A stretch of DNA of 64,000 nt, from positions 1,068,501 through 1,132,500 of the forward strand of contig NZ_CP150661.1 of assembly GCF_038024105.1 (NCBI RefSeq), given 5' to 3'. The notes under the pieces were generated by a model. That model ran no database searches. It was not told where the DNA came from and was given only the letters and a program-made list of their open reading frames with translations. Source of the DNA: Polaribacter butkevichii (GTDB lineage Bacteria > Bacteroidota > Bacteroidia > Flavobacteriales > Flavobacteriaceae). The position numbers were made by a program, and so were the translations under genes. Below are positions 1-8,665 of the stretch, one piece after another (position 1 is the stretch's first letter; every line of letters begins with the position of its first letter).

Positions 1-997
1 ATTGAAAAAATAATAGATCTCCTCTACCTGTAGTTATATCTTCCTTTTGTTTTCCTGCAGCATTTTTACCTGTATATCTATTATCTAACATACCCCCTGT
101 AATATTTGAAGTATAAACCCAAATACCAACAATAAAAAAAACTAGAATTAGCAGGTACTTAAAAATAACTTGCATGCTCATTTTTTTATATAAAATGAAA
201 AAAAATGAAAAAAAGATTAATGCAATAACCGCCGTAAAAATACCTCCTCTAGAAAAAGTTAATAACCCCCTGTATGTAAAATAAATTAGAAAAAAAGCAT
301 CTAAATACAGATAACCTGTTAGTTTTTCTTTAGAGAAAATAAAGATGGTTAAAATTACCATACCAAGACCAACGGCTGTAGCAACTTGATTAGGTCCAAA
401 GCCTCCTGTGGTTTCAAACATTGCTGCAGTACCAAACACAATTTCTTTTAAATCTGGAGTTCTAAAAAACAAAAAAGTAACCATTGAAAATAAGGGCAAT
501 AACATAAAAAACAAACCGTCCATTAATTTTTGCTTGCTAATAGGTCTTAGGTAAAAATATAATGCAGAAAACCCTAAAACAATAGGTCCACTTAAATTAA
601 AAACAATATTAGTTCTTAAAGATTCTCCTTCTGGCACTTGCGTAAAAACAATACCTAACAATAACAATAAAATATAAAAAAGATAATGAATTGAAAATTT
701 TTGCTTAAACGGTCCCATAAAAATACCTAGTGCTAAAAATAATACAACACCATATTTACCTGTTTCATATAAAAAGAAACCACCAATCATCCGTACAAAT
801 ATCTCTGCACCTACAATATAAGCAGCAAATAAAAAAGATTCTTCATTTCTATTATTTGTACTTATTATTAAAATAATAGGTACAATAAGACAAACCAACC
901 CAAAAGCTTTAGGAAAAAATGAAAACGTGCCTAAATACCCAAATAGTATATGAATAAATATGAATAATAACTTGTTATTTAATATTTTTTGAATCAA
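1..997 (-). CDS. O-antigen polymerase/ligase-like membrane protein (3' part cut by window)
   Basis: An open frame runs on the minus strand from about 997 to the window edge with no stop. Read by hand, it encodes a highly hydrophobic multi-pass protein with successive membrane segments, then a hydrophilic stretch ending TTGRGDL, which resembles the periplasmic loop of the Wzy/WaaL (O-antigen ligase) family. No ATG lies near the expected start; a TTG at 997-995, two bases after the TAA of the upstream glycosyltransferase, is the best candidate, and the frame is closed by a stop shortly upstream of it. It is the last visible gene of the polysaccharide operon. Role (polymerisation of repeat units, or ligation to lipid A core) is inferred from family and context. 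The C-terminus is outside the window. Confidence 0.7.
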   Translation of the reverse strand, partial: MIQKILNNKLLFIFIHILFGYLGTFSFFPKAFGLVCLIVPIILIISTNNRNEESFLFAAYIVGAEIFVRMIGGFFLYETGKYGVVLFLALGIFMGPFKQKFSIHYLFYILLLLLGIVFTQVPEGESLRTNIVFNLSGPIVLGFSALYFYLRPISKQKLMDGLFFMLLPLFSMVTFLFFRTPDLKEIVFGTAAMFETTGGFGPNQVATAVGLGMVILTIFIFSKEKLTGYLYLDAFFLIYFTYRGLLTFSRGGIFTAVIALIFFSFFFILYKKMSMQVIFKYLLILVFFIVGIWVYTSNITGGMLDNRYTGKNAAGKQKEDITTGRGDLLFFQ

Positions 998-998
998 A

Positions 999-2075
999 TT
1001 ATTGTGTATAAATTTTTACTAATTGATTTATAAAACTTTCTTGAGAGTAATTTTTATTTACATTTTTATAATGTTGCCCTCCATAAGCTTTTCTCTTTTC
1101 TTCTGAATTAATCAACTCTTCTAAAGCTTTTTCTAATACTAAACTATTTTCACTCTCTACAACAATACCAGATTCACCATTCATTATCACCTTGCTACAC
1201 TCCCCAACATTTGTAACTACAACAGGTAATTTAGCTAATCCGTATTCTAATAAAGAAATAGGTAACCCCTCTGATTTAGATGATAATACTCCAATTGTAG
1301 CTTGTTTAAGTATGTATTCTATATCTAAACATAAGCCATAAAAAAACACGTTTTTATCTAATTCTTTTTCTAAAATAAATTTATTTAATTTCTTAGAATA
1401 TTTATCTTTAAAATCTTTTCCAATTATGTGTAAAGTCCAATCAGGGTGTTTTTTATGTATTAATTTAAATGCCTTTAAAAGACTTACATGATTCTTTACC
1501 TCTCTTAAAGAAGCCAAAATTACAATTCTTTTATTTTCTTTTCCAAATAATTTAGTTGTACTACTTTTATTAATAAATTGTGGAAAATTATCTAATTTTA
1601 CTGATTTTTTATGTTTTAGTCTTTTTATAGCCCAGGTATTAAGCTCTTCATTTACATTAATAATTGCATCAAAAAAAACACTTATATTTTTAATTATAAA
1701 AAATTTAAACCCTTTTAATTTAATATAATTCCCTGTGTGGTTATGCCAAAATATCTTTACTTTTGGGTAGATCAATTTTACGCAAACGGCAAAAAAATAA
1801 GATGTTGTATGAGCATGAATAATACCAATATTGTTTTTCTTTAAATACTTCTTAAATCTAATAATTGCAGAAAAATCGATACTTTTTTTTCTTTCTAAAA
1901 ACAAGAAACCTATATTTTCTTTTAAATTAGTTTTTAAAACTCCCTCTTTTCTTGTTGCACATAAATGAGCATTAATACCTTTATTGCAAAGGGCATTAGC
2001 AATATTAACCGCTAACACTTCTGCCCCACCTGCATCTAAAGAATCTATAAGCTGTACAACTCCTATTTTATGCAT
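999..2075 (-). CDS. GT4-family glycosyltransferase
   Basis: A 358-residue cytoplasmic or membrane-associated GT-B transferase. The N-terminus has the typical GT4 entry (VVQLIDSLDAGGAEV, residues 6-20). The C-terminal donor-binding half contains the E-x7-E type motif in SEGLPISLLEYGLAKLPVV. It presumably adds one sugar from an NDP donor to the lipid-linked polysaccharide precursor; donor and acceptor cannot be read from sequence. The start overlaps the upstream transferase stop by 8 bases, indicating translational coupling within one operon. Confidence 0.88.
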   Translation of the reverse strand: MHKIGVVQLIDSLDAGGAEVLAVNIANALCNKGINAHLCATRKEGVLKTNLKENIGFLFLERKKSIDFSAIIRFKKYLKKNNIGIIHAHTTSYFFAVCVKLIYPKVKIFWHNHTGNYIKLKGFKFFIIKNISVFFDAIINVNEELNTWAIKRLKHKKSVKLDNFPQFINKSSTTKLFGKENKRIVILASLREVKNHVSLLKAFKLIHKKHPDWTLHIIGKDFKDKYSKKLNKFILEKELDKNVFFYGLCLDIEYILKQATIGVLSSKSEGLPISLLEYGLAKLPVVVTNVGECSKVIMNGESGIVVESENSLVLEKALEELINSEEKRKAYGGQHYKNVNKNYSQESFINQLVKIYTQ

Positions 2076-3195
2076 TTAAAAGTGTTTTTTTAATTTCTGA
2101 TGAAAACTTTTCTAGAGTATATTCTTGCGACCAATTTTTTGCGTTTAGAGCTTCTTTTTGATACTCATTATAATTACTAATATAATTTTCAACAATAGTA
2201 ACAATTTCATTTTCACCTACATTACTTTCTACTATTGTTCCTCTAGTACCAAAACCTAACATATTTTCTATACAAGAAACTTTAGATGAAATGGGTAAAC
2301 ATCTCCAAAACATTGCTTCTGCTACTACTTTTGGCCACCCCTCTGATTTTGATATAAAAATTAAAAAATGTGCTTTTTGAAACCCTTTTTTAACAACCTC
2401 TTTTGTTTGATTACCATGTAAAATAATATTTTCTTCGAGCTTATGTAACTTTACATAATTTTGAACCTGCATAAACTCCAATCCATTACCATACATATCT
2501 AACTGAACGTTTATGTTTTTTGATAAAAGATTTTCTACAACTTTAACACTTAACATCGGTTGTTTCCCTTTTGTAAATGCACCAACAAAGATAAAGTTAA
2601 TTTTAGATGAAAAACCTTTTTCAGGTATTTCTCTTATTTCATTATTACTATAAGACGCTGTAAAAAAAGGAACTATATTTTTTGATTGGTTTTTCCATTC
2701 TCCATATACTAACACCTTACAATTTCTTGTTAAAAAAGTATTTGAAATTATCCATTTTTGAATTCTATAACTTACAGGTTGTTTACTTTTAGGATCCCAA
2801 TTGCCAGCATATTTTACAGTTTTAGGTGTAAATGGAAAAAGAACCTGTACAAAACAACCTAATAAACCTACATTACCAGGGCATCTTAAATGAATATGAT
2901 CTGCCCATAAACATGTTTTTGCAATTTGAAACAAAATAAGAGGCATTTTAAATATTGAAAAAAATTTGGTTTTTAATGATAACATATTAAAAGCAGGAAT
3001 ATTTTTTACTGTAATATTATCTGCTTTGTAGGCTACTTCTATTGCAGAAGTTTCATCCCTAGAAACAGGAGCTACAATTCTAGTTTCTGATACATTTTGC
3101 AACCAAAGATTCATTTCACGAACGTAAGGTTCATAAGCATAAAACCGTTGATTTTTACTTTTATGCTTCGTATGGGTTATAATTGCAAACTTCAT
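2068..3195 (-). CDS. Glycosyltransferase, GT4-like
   Basis: A 375-residue GT-B-type transferase. Its C-terminal half carries FIFVGAFTKGKQPM and SEGWPKVVAEAMFWRCLPISS, the donor-nucleotide site pattern of GT4 enzymes, with the expected acidic residues. The N-terminal acceptor half (residues 1-190) is more divergent, with several aromatic residues. It overlaps the downstream gene by 8 bases and the upstream GT2 gene by 4 (ATGA). It is part of the polysaccharide assembly set; sugar specificity is unknown. Confidence 0.83.
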   Translation of the reverse strand: MKFAIITHTKHKSKNQRFYAYEPYVREMNLWLQNVSETRIVAPVSRDETSAIEVAYKADNITVKNIPAFNMLSLKTKFFSIFKMPLILFQIAKTCLWADHIHLRCPGNVGLLGCFVQVLFPFTPKTVKYAGNWDPKSKQPVSYRIQKWIISNTFLTRNCKVLVYGEWKNQSKNIVPFFTASYSNNEIREIPEKGFSSKINFIFVGAFTKGKQPMLSVKVVENLLSKNINVQLDMYGNGLEFMQVQNYVKLHKLEENIILHGNQTKEVVKKGFQKAHFLIFISKSEGWPKVVAEAMFWRCLPISSKVSCIENMLGFGTRGTIVESNVGENEIVTIVENYISNYNEYQKEALNAKNWSQEYTLEKFSSEIKKTLLNA

Positions 3196-4190
3196 ACTTT
3201 TAAAGGTTTATTAAAGATTAAACTAACCCATCCCATTTTTCGTCCTAAAGCTTCTGTAAATGCTTCTTTTTTCTTAGCCCCTTTTAAACAATTGGTAAAA
3301 CGAATTGTCATTAATAACAAAACAATAGCATTCCATTTTAGTCTTGCTTTTAAAGATGGGTTCGGAAATTTTGTTCTCCAAACATACCATCCATTTCTAA
3401 TTACCATTTTTCCGTAAGCAAACTTATTCGGTCTTCCACCATCTTCATGATAATGATATAAAGTGGCAGATGTATTTACAAACAATTTATATTTTCTAGA
3501 TACTCTTAAACAATATTCTAAATCTTCATACAAACCATAGCCTTCAAAATATTCCGAGAATTTGATAGTATCTACCACATCCTTTTTAAAAGAAGATACT
3601 CCTCCCATAAAATATTCTACATTATATATTTTATTATTTGGAGGTAAGTTACCCACAGAAAATCCATTTGAAAATTCTGGCATTATACAAGGTGGTTTAT
3701 CAGATAGTAATCCTAGTTGCTTTCGTAAAACATTTCTACTTCCTAAATTTCTAACATATCCATCTATTTCATACTCTTTAAAACTTGGCTTTTCACCTTT
3801 CTTTAAAGCCTTCCATTTTACTTCATTTAAAATATAACCTCCTACTCCACCTGCCTCTGGATATGTTTTATAAGTAGCTATTAAATTTTTAAAATAAGGT
3901 TCTTCTAAAATAATATCATCATCTAAAAAACAAACAACGTCCATATTTTCTGATACTTTATGTATACCAAAATTACGTTGTTTTGTTAAACCTCTATCCG
4001 AATCATCAACTTTAAAATAATTAAGATTTTTAAACTTATTTTCATTTAAAACAATGGTTGTTTTATCATCCGTAGAACCATCAACAATAATAATTTCATT
4101 GGGATACAATTCTTGTTTTTCTACAGATTTTAGCAATTTTATAATTGCAACAGAACGCATATATGTACAAATAATTAAGCTAAACTTCAT
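3192..4190 (-). CDS. GT2-family glycosyltransferase
   Basis: A 332-residue GT-A-fold transferase. The N-terminus SLIICTYMRS with IIIVDGSTDD is the nucleotide-binding start of GT2 enzymes. VCFLDDDIILE (around residue 90) is the DXD metal-binding motif, and the acidic GLYEDLEYCLR around residue 220 fits the catalytic ED motif. It lies between two other transferase genes and overlaps both (4 and 11 bases). It likely acts on the cytoplasmic face of the inner membrane in O-unit assembly. Confidence 0.88.
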   Translation of the reverse strand: MKFSLIICTYMRSVAIIKLLKSVEKQELYPNEIIIVDGSTDDKTTIVLNENKFKNLNYFKVDDSDRGLTKQRNFGIHKVSENMDVVCFLDDDIILEEPYFKNLIATYKTYPEAGGVGGYILNEVKWKALKKGEKPSFKEYEIDGYVRNLGSRNVLRKQLGLLSDKPPCIMPEFSNGFSVGNLPPNNKIYNVEYFMGGVSSFKKDVVDTIKFSEYFEGYGLYEDLEYCLRVSRKYKLFVNTSATLYHYHEDGGRPNKFAYGKMVIRNGWYVWRTKFPNPSLKARLKWNAIVLLLMTIRFTNCLKGAKKKEAFTEALGRKMGWVSLIFNKPLKV

Positions 4191-5574
4191 TCTTATTCAA
4201 TATAAAATTCCACATTCTTTTATTTGTATCTTCAATTGGTAACGTTGTAATTGTTTTTATCCACTGTTCCCTACCTGCTAAGGTTTTAACTGGGTTTTCT
4301 AAAGCATCCTTAACTACATTATACACATCTTCTCTTTTATTTATCCAAAAAACAGGGTTTATTTTTTTTATCATATCAAAATGGATAAATCTATAAATTC
4401 TTTTAACCGTCCAATTATAGTTACTTTCTACATCATAATTAATGTAACAAGATGGTTTACCTAATAAAGCTGCGTCTAGAGCCATTGTAGACCCCATATT
4501 TACAACTAATTCTGAATGAAAAATAGTATTTACTAATAAAACAAGATCACTTTTACTTGGCCCTCCTTTATTCCATAAAAAAGTTTCGCTTCCAAACCAT
4601 TCTGGTTTTAGCTCTGTTATAAGATTGGGATACTCTGCTAAAACTTCATCAAACCCATCATTTCTATCAATAGGATTCGGACGAAATATAATTCTATAGT
4701 TGTCCTCATTACTGTTAAGTTGTAACACTGCTTTACAAAGATCTTGTAAAAAAACAGGATCATTAGGTGAGGTGGTCTTATCGTTTCCAGAGAAAAGAAT
4801 AAACTTTTTAGCGGTTTCTAAATTAAATTGTGATAAAAAATCAGCTCTTTGTAACAAATAATTTTTATCAAAATAAGGTACAAACTGTGGTGTTCCTGTT
4901 ATTTTAATATGAGTTGATTCTAAAAAAGGATAATGCGTTAACATTTCTTTTTTCATATAAGAACTCCATACAAAATATTCATCTGCTTTAATTAATTGAA
5001 CTCCCTTAGGAATATTATCCCAAGAATGGATAAAACAAATGGTTCTTATTCCTAAATCTTTAGCAGCCAACATAGGTGCAACCCCACTACTAGCTCTCTG
5101 ATGCGTACAAAAAACAACACTAGGTTTGTGTTTTAACAGTTGCGTTTTACAGGCTTTATAATAACTTGTTTTTCTTGTAGCTTTATAAAATGGTTGGTCT
5201 AAATATTCAATTCCTTTTTGGGTAGAAAAAACTTTAGCGATTATTGTAATTACTATTTTTTTTAAACGTAATTTAAGATTGTTATTCTTATTAATTCCTA
5301 TTAAATAAAATAAATAATCCTTATTTTTAAATGTTTTAACGTTAAAAAAAAGCTCTGCTTTGTTTTTTATTTTCTGAATAAAATTTAATTTCCCATCATA
5401 ATCATACTTGGGTAATTTTACAATTTTATTATCAATATTGTACTGAGCTATATAATCTTGATCTGACCAAAAAGTAATTTTGGCTTTCTCTTGGTTTAAA
5501 AAACCCGATAACACAAAGTTTTTAGCGCTATACCCAGATTGTACTAATAAAAAAATATTTTTACCTTCTTGCAT
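4180..5574 (-). CDS. Putative GT-B glycosyltransferase / surface carbohydrate biosynthesis protein
   Basis: A 464-residue protein without membrane segments. The C-terminal part has ILFSGNDKTTSPND, then RPNPIDRNDG, and VVNMGSTMALDAALLGKP, the glycine-rich switch seen in GT-B proteins such as UDP-GlcNAc 2-epimerase-like and CDP-glycerol transferase-like families. The central FIHSWDNIPKG is typical of surface-carbohydrate proteins found in flavobacterial clusters. It may be a glycosyltransferase or polyol-phosphate transferase. I cannot place it in a named family with confidence. It overlaps the downstream GT2 gene by 11 bases. Confidence 0.6.
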   Translation of the reverse strand: MQEGKNIFLLVQSGYSAKNFVLSGFLNQEKAKITFWSDQDYIAQYNIDNKIVKLPKYDYDGKLNFIQKIKNKAELFFNVKTFKNKDYLFYLIGINKNNNLKLRLKKIVITIIAKVFSTQKGIEYLDQPFYKATRKTSYYKACKTQLLKHKPSVVFCTHQRASSGVAPMLAAKDLGIRTICFIHSWDNIPKGVQLIKADEYFVWSSYMKKEMLTHYPFLESTHIKITGTPQFVPYFDKNYLLQRADFLSQFNLETAKKFILFSGNDKTTSPNDPVFLQDLCKAVLQLNSNEDNYRIIFRPNPIDRNDGFDEVLAEYPNLITELKPEWFGSETFLWNKGGPSKSDLVLLVNTIFHSELVVNMGSTMALDAALLGKPSCYINYDVESNYNWTVKRIYRFIHFDMIKKINPVFWINKREDVYNVVKDALENPVKTLAGREQWIKTITTLPIEDTNKRMWNFILNKNEV

Positions 5575-5584
5575 TCACTATTGT

Positions 5585-5988
5585 TTATATATATAAATTT
5601 TCTACCTTAAAAGAATTCCGTTTAACAGAAACTTGATAAACGACATCTTTAAATGGGATTAATTTTTGATGAAAAAAAATATTTATTTTTACCAAAGGAA
5701 TGCTAAATCCCTTTATTTTTTTAATTGAAGAATAAAGAAAGGAAGCTACGTCTTTGCAACAAAAAATGTTTGTTTTTTTAAAAACAATACCATTAAATTG
5801 ATTACCAACCTTATTTACTCTTCCTAAAACGACTACTTTTTTATAAAACTGATCTTTCATTACGCTCCCTAAAACACTTATAAACAATTATATAATTGCA
5901 TTTTTTATCTATTTTTAATCTTTGTGGAGGCTTCATTAAAAATCGCTTGCAAGGTAGTTATTCTATCATTTACTAACAAAAGAACCAT
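5585..5988 (-). pseudogene. Orphan short frames, possible gene remnant between asnB and transferase
   Basis: This 0.4-kb gap inside a densely packed operon has no normal-length gene. One open frame gives 91 residues from an ATG at 5860 (100 from a TTG at 5887), ending at 5585. A second frame of 27 codons (5988-5905) begins ATG-GTT-CTT just after the asnB stop. Neither resembles a family I recognise. The first is basic, without signal peptide or membrane segment. Their position, short length and switch of frame suggest a decayed gene, but a genuine small protein at 5585-5860 cannot be excluded. Confidence 0.35.
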
Positions 5989-5997
5989 CAATAAAAA

Positions 5998-7701
5998 TTA
6001 ACTATTCATTAACAAACTAAAGTTTAACCATTGCCAAATATGAAAACTAGATTGATTATCTCCGTCTACATAATTTTTCCATTCTTGCTTTAAAACTTCG
6101 GTATCAAACCAACTAGAAAATTCTGATTTCTCTATTTTTTCTATTTCCTGATCTACAAATGTTTCTAACTCGGTACCCAACCACTCTCTTTGAGGGGTTT
6201 GCAATGGTCTTTTAGGTGCATAAGATATAGAATCACTTAAATGTTCTGACACGATATTTCTAAGTAAATATTTTTGAATACCGTTTTTAATTTTATATTC
6301 TAAGGGTTGTGCAAATGCATATTCTACCAACCTGTAATCTAAAAAAGGCTCTCTTAATTCTGTACTAGATGCCATTGATACTCTATCATTAAACCTTAAA
6401 GCTCTTGGTATTTTTGTATAAAACAAATCTCTATATTGTTTATTTAAAACCTCATCTTTAAAAGGTTTTGGATACTTAGGTTTTTGAGCTAAATCTAGAA
6501 TTTCTTTAGACAGAACATTTGTTTTAAAAGGAGATTTATTTACTCCTTGAATTATAGAATTATTATTTTGTGTATAATAATCGTAACCCGCCCACTGCTC
6601 ATCCATTCCTTGACCATCTAACAAAACCAACGTTTTATCTTTTCTTGCTTGCTCAAAAATCTTAGCATAGGCAATTGTTGGTATACCACCATAAGGCTCG
6701 TCTTGAAAATACGATACTTTTTTTGATCTCTCACAAACTTCACCAGACAATAATTTTACTTTTTCTAATGGATTTTTTGTTAAAGAAATCATTTCTTCTA
6801 CCCAAGGTAACTCATCATACCTTTCATCTTCTGTGTAAAAACTATATGCTTTTATAACTTCTTTTTTACGCGGATTCAGTTGGTTTACAAAAGCAAGTAA
6901 GGCAGAACTATCTAAACCTCCGCTTACATTAAAACCTACAGAAACATCTGATCTAAATCGTAAAGAAATACTATTGCTTAATAGTGCTGTATATTTCTTC
7001 TTTACAATTTTATAAGGTTCTATTTGTTGGTGTTTTTTAATTTCCTCTTCAAAGAAATACCATTTTTTTATTTGTAAATTCCCTTGTTTTAACTCTAAAA
7101 AATGTCCGCCTGGTAATTGATTTATTTTATCAAAAAAAGTTTCTTCTGGCATACCATAACTACCATAGGCAAAATAACTTGCCCAAACTTTTTTATTTGG
7201 CAGCTTATCAATTCCGGCAGCATGCAGTGCTTTAATTTCTGATGAAAAGTAGAGGGTATTTTCTTTTAAATGATAAAAAAAAGGTTTTACTCCAAAACGA
7301 TCTCTAGCCGCAAAAAGGGTTTTATTTAAAGTATCCCAAATTGCAAAAGAAAACATACCGTTTAAGCGTTCTAAACATTTTGTACCCCATTTTATGTATG
7401 CTGCTAATAATACTTCTGTATCTGAATTGGTGCTAAAATTATAATCTAACTCCTTTTTTAATTCGATATAATTATAAATTTCACCATTAAAAATTATCTG
7501 ATATCTTTGTGAGGAATCTGTAAATGGTTGATTTGCTTCTTCTGATAAATCTATAATAGACAACCTATTATGACCTAAAAAAACATTATCATTACACCAA
7601 CTTCCTGTATTATCTGGACCTCTATGTTTTTGAGAATCTAACATTTTAAACAGCAATTCTTTACTCGAAAGATCACCAACTATCCCTGCAATTCCACACA
7701 T
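5998..7701 (-). CDS. asnB: Glutamine-dependent asparagine synthase-like amidotransferase
   Basis: A full-length 567-residue AsnB-type enzyme. It starts MCGIAGIVG with Cys2 exposed after Met removal as the class II glutaminase nucleophile; RHGPD-like RHRGPD (26-30) and FNGEIYNY (71-78) complete that domain. The synthetase half holds the ATP-pyrophosphatase loop SGGLDSS (260-266). In polysaccharide clusters such proteins often amidate uronic acids or other carboxylates of the glycan rather than making asparagine. That reading is inferred from the location here next to the nonulosonate and acyltransferase genes. The gene abuts the downstream end of the SGNH-like gene with no gap. Confidence 0.88.
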   Translation of the reverse strand: MCGIAGIVGDLSSKELLFKMLDSQKHRGPDNTGSWCNDNVFLGHNRLSIIDLSEEANQPFTDSSQRYQIIFNGEIYNYIELKKELDYNFSTNSDTEVLLAAYIKWGTKCLERLNGMFSFAIWDTLNKTLFAARDRFGVKPFFYHLKENTLYFSSEIKALHAAGIDKLPNKKVWASYFAYGSYGMPEETFFDKINQLPGGHFLELKQGNLQIKKWYFFEEEIKKHQQIEPYKIVKKKYTALLSNSISLRFRSDVSVGFNVSGGLDSSALLAFVNQLNPRKKEVIKAYSFYTEDERYDELPWVEEMISLTKNPLEKVKLLSGEVCERSKKVSYFQDEPYGGIPTIAYAKIFEQARKDKTLVLLDGQGMDEQWAGYDYYTQNNNSIIQGVNKSPFKTNVLSKEILDLAQKPKYPKPFKDEVLNKQYRDLFYTKIPRALRFNDRVSMASSTELREPFLDYRLVEYAFAQPLEYKIKNGIQKYLLRNIVSEHLSDSISYAPKRPLQTPQREWLGTELETFVDQEIEKIEKSEFSSWFDTEVLKQEWKNYVDGDNQSSFHIWQWLNFSLLMNS

Positions 7702-8649
7702 TTATTCTATTTCTTTTTTTAGATTCTCTATTAATTTCTTAGTCCTAATAACTCTTCCTTTACCATTTAAATGATAGCTACTATCATAAAAAAAATCAGA
7801 CGTATACACATTATCACTAGGTAACCCCATAAACTTAATATTTGTTTCTTTTTTTACAATATTTATATCTTTTAAGAAACCTGTATCAAATTGAGATTTT
7901 TCAATTGGGGGAAAAGCAATAATAAACCTTGCTCCTTTTTGAATGCAGAATTCATTCATTTTTTTTATTGCAGTTATAAAATTACCGCTAACTTTCATTC
8001 CGTTTAATCCCTGGTAACGTGTTTTATCTTGAGGTTTAATTTTAGAATCATTATTATAAACTAAACTAATATTATCCCCCATATAATTATAAGAAGCTCT
8101 ATTGTATTGTAAAGAAGTAGCTGTTTTTTTAGCTTTAAAAAGCTTTCTAATAGCACCAATATAAAAATCTATTGAAAGTTTAGTTATTTTATTTCTTAAA
8201 TTTATTTTTTGTGATGCATTAAAATCTTTCACTATTTTTGGATAATAAAAAAAGGTGGTGTACAAAAAATCGTCTCCGTTTTCATTTCTATAATAAAATT
8301 CATATTCAGGAATATATAAAACAATATCATTTTTTGTTATATAATCTTTTGTAAGGTTTAACTGAAAATTACTCCCTAAACTCATTGCTAGACTGGTATT
8401 TACAACGGGAATATGAAAGTTTTTCTGAATTAATGCACTGTTAATACCATAAGCAGAACTAGAACCACCACAAATTATAAGTTTTTGGGTGTGTTTTAAA
8501 GAATCTAATCTTTCGTATTTATTTTTTATTGCCGCAGGATAATCTTCTTTATGATTAAAATTAAATAATATAGCCCCTCCAATAAGTAATATTATCAGAG
8601 AAATAAAAATTACGATTTTAACAATTACCTTAAAAATAAATTTTTTCAT
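7702..8649 (-). CDS. Membrane-anchored SGNH-like protein, partner of MBOAT acyltransferase
   Basis: A 315-residue protein with one N-terminal membrane helix (about residues 8-30) and an extracytoplasmic domain. IICGGSSSAYGIN resembles the Ser-containing block of SGNH hydrolases, and DSSYHLNGKGR near the C-terminus supplies the Asp/His block. The pairing with an MBOAT gene 16 bases upstream resembles DltB-DltD and AlgI-AlgJ/X, where the SGNH partner transfers the acyl group to the polymer outside the membrane. O-acetylation of the exported glycan is therefore the best inference. The family assignment is by motif only. Confidence 0.6.
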   Translation of the reverse strand: MKKFIFKVIVKIVIFISLIILLIGGAILFNFNHKEDYPAAIKNKYERLDSLKHTQKLIICGGSSSAYGINSALIQKNFHIPVVNTSLAMSLGSNFQLNLTKDYITKNDIVLYIPEYEFYYRNENGDDFLYTTFFYYPKIVKDFNASQKINLRNKITKLSIDFYIGAIRKLFKAKKTATSLQYNRASYNYMGDNISLVYNNDSKIKPQDKTRYQGLNGMKVSGNFITAIKKMNEFCIQKGARFIIAFPPIEKSQFDTGFLKDINIVKKETNIKFMGLPSDNVYTSDFFYDSSYHLNGKGRVIRTKKLIENLKKEIE

Positions 8650-8665
8650 CTACTTAAGTTGCCTT

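Noticed and set aside
3097..4242. Open frames on the plus strand opposite the first three transferase genes
   Set aside because: They lie wholly antisense to well-supported glycosyltransferase genes, lack recognisable domains, and arise from the AT-rich coding bias.
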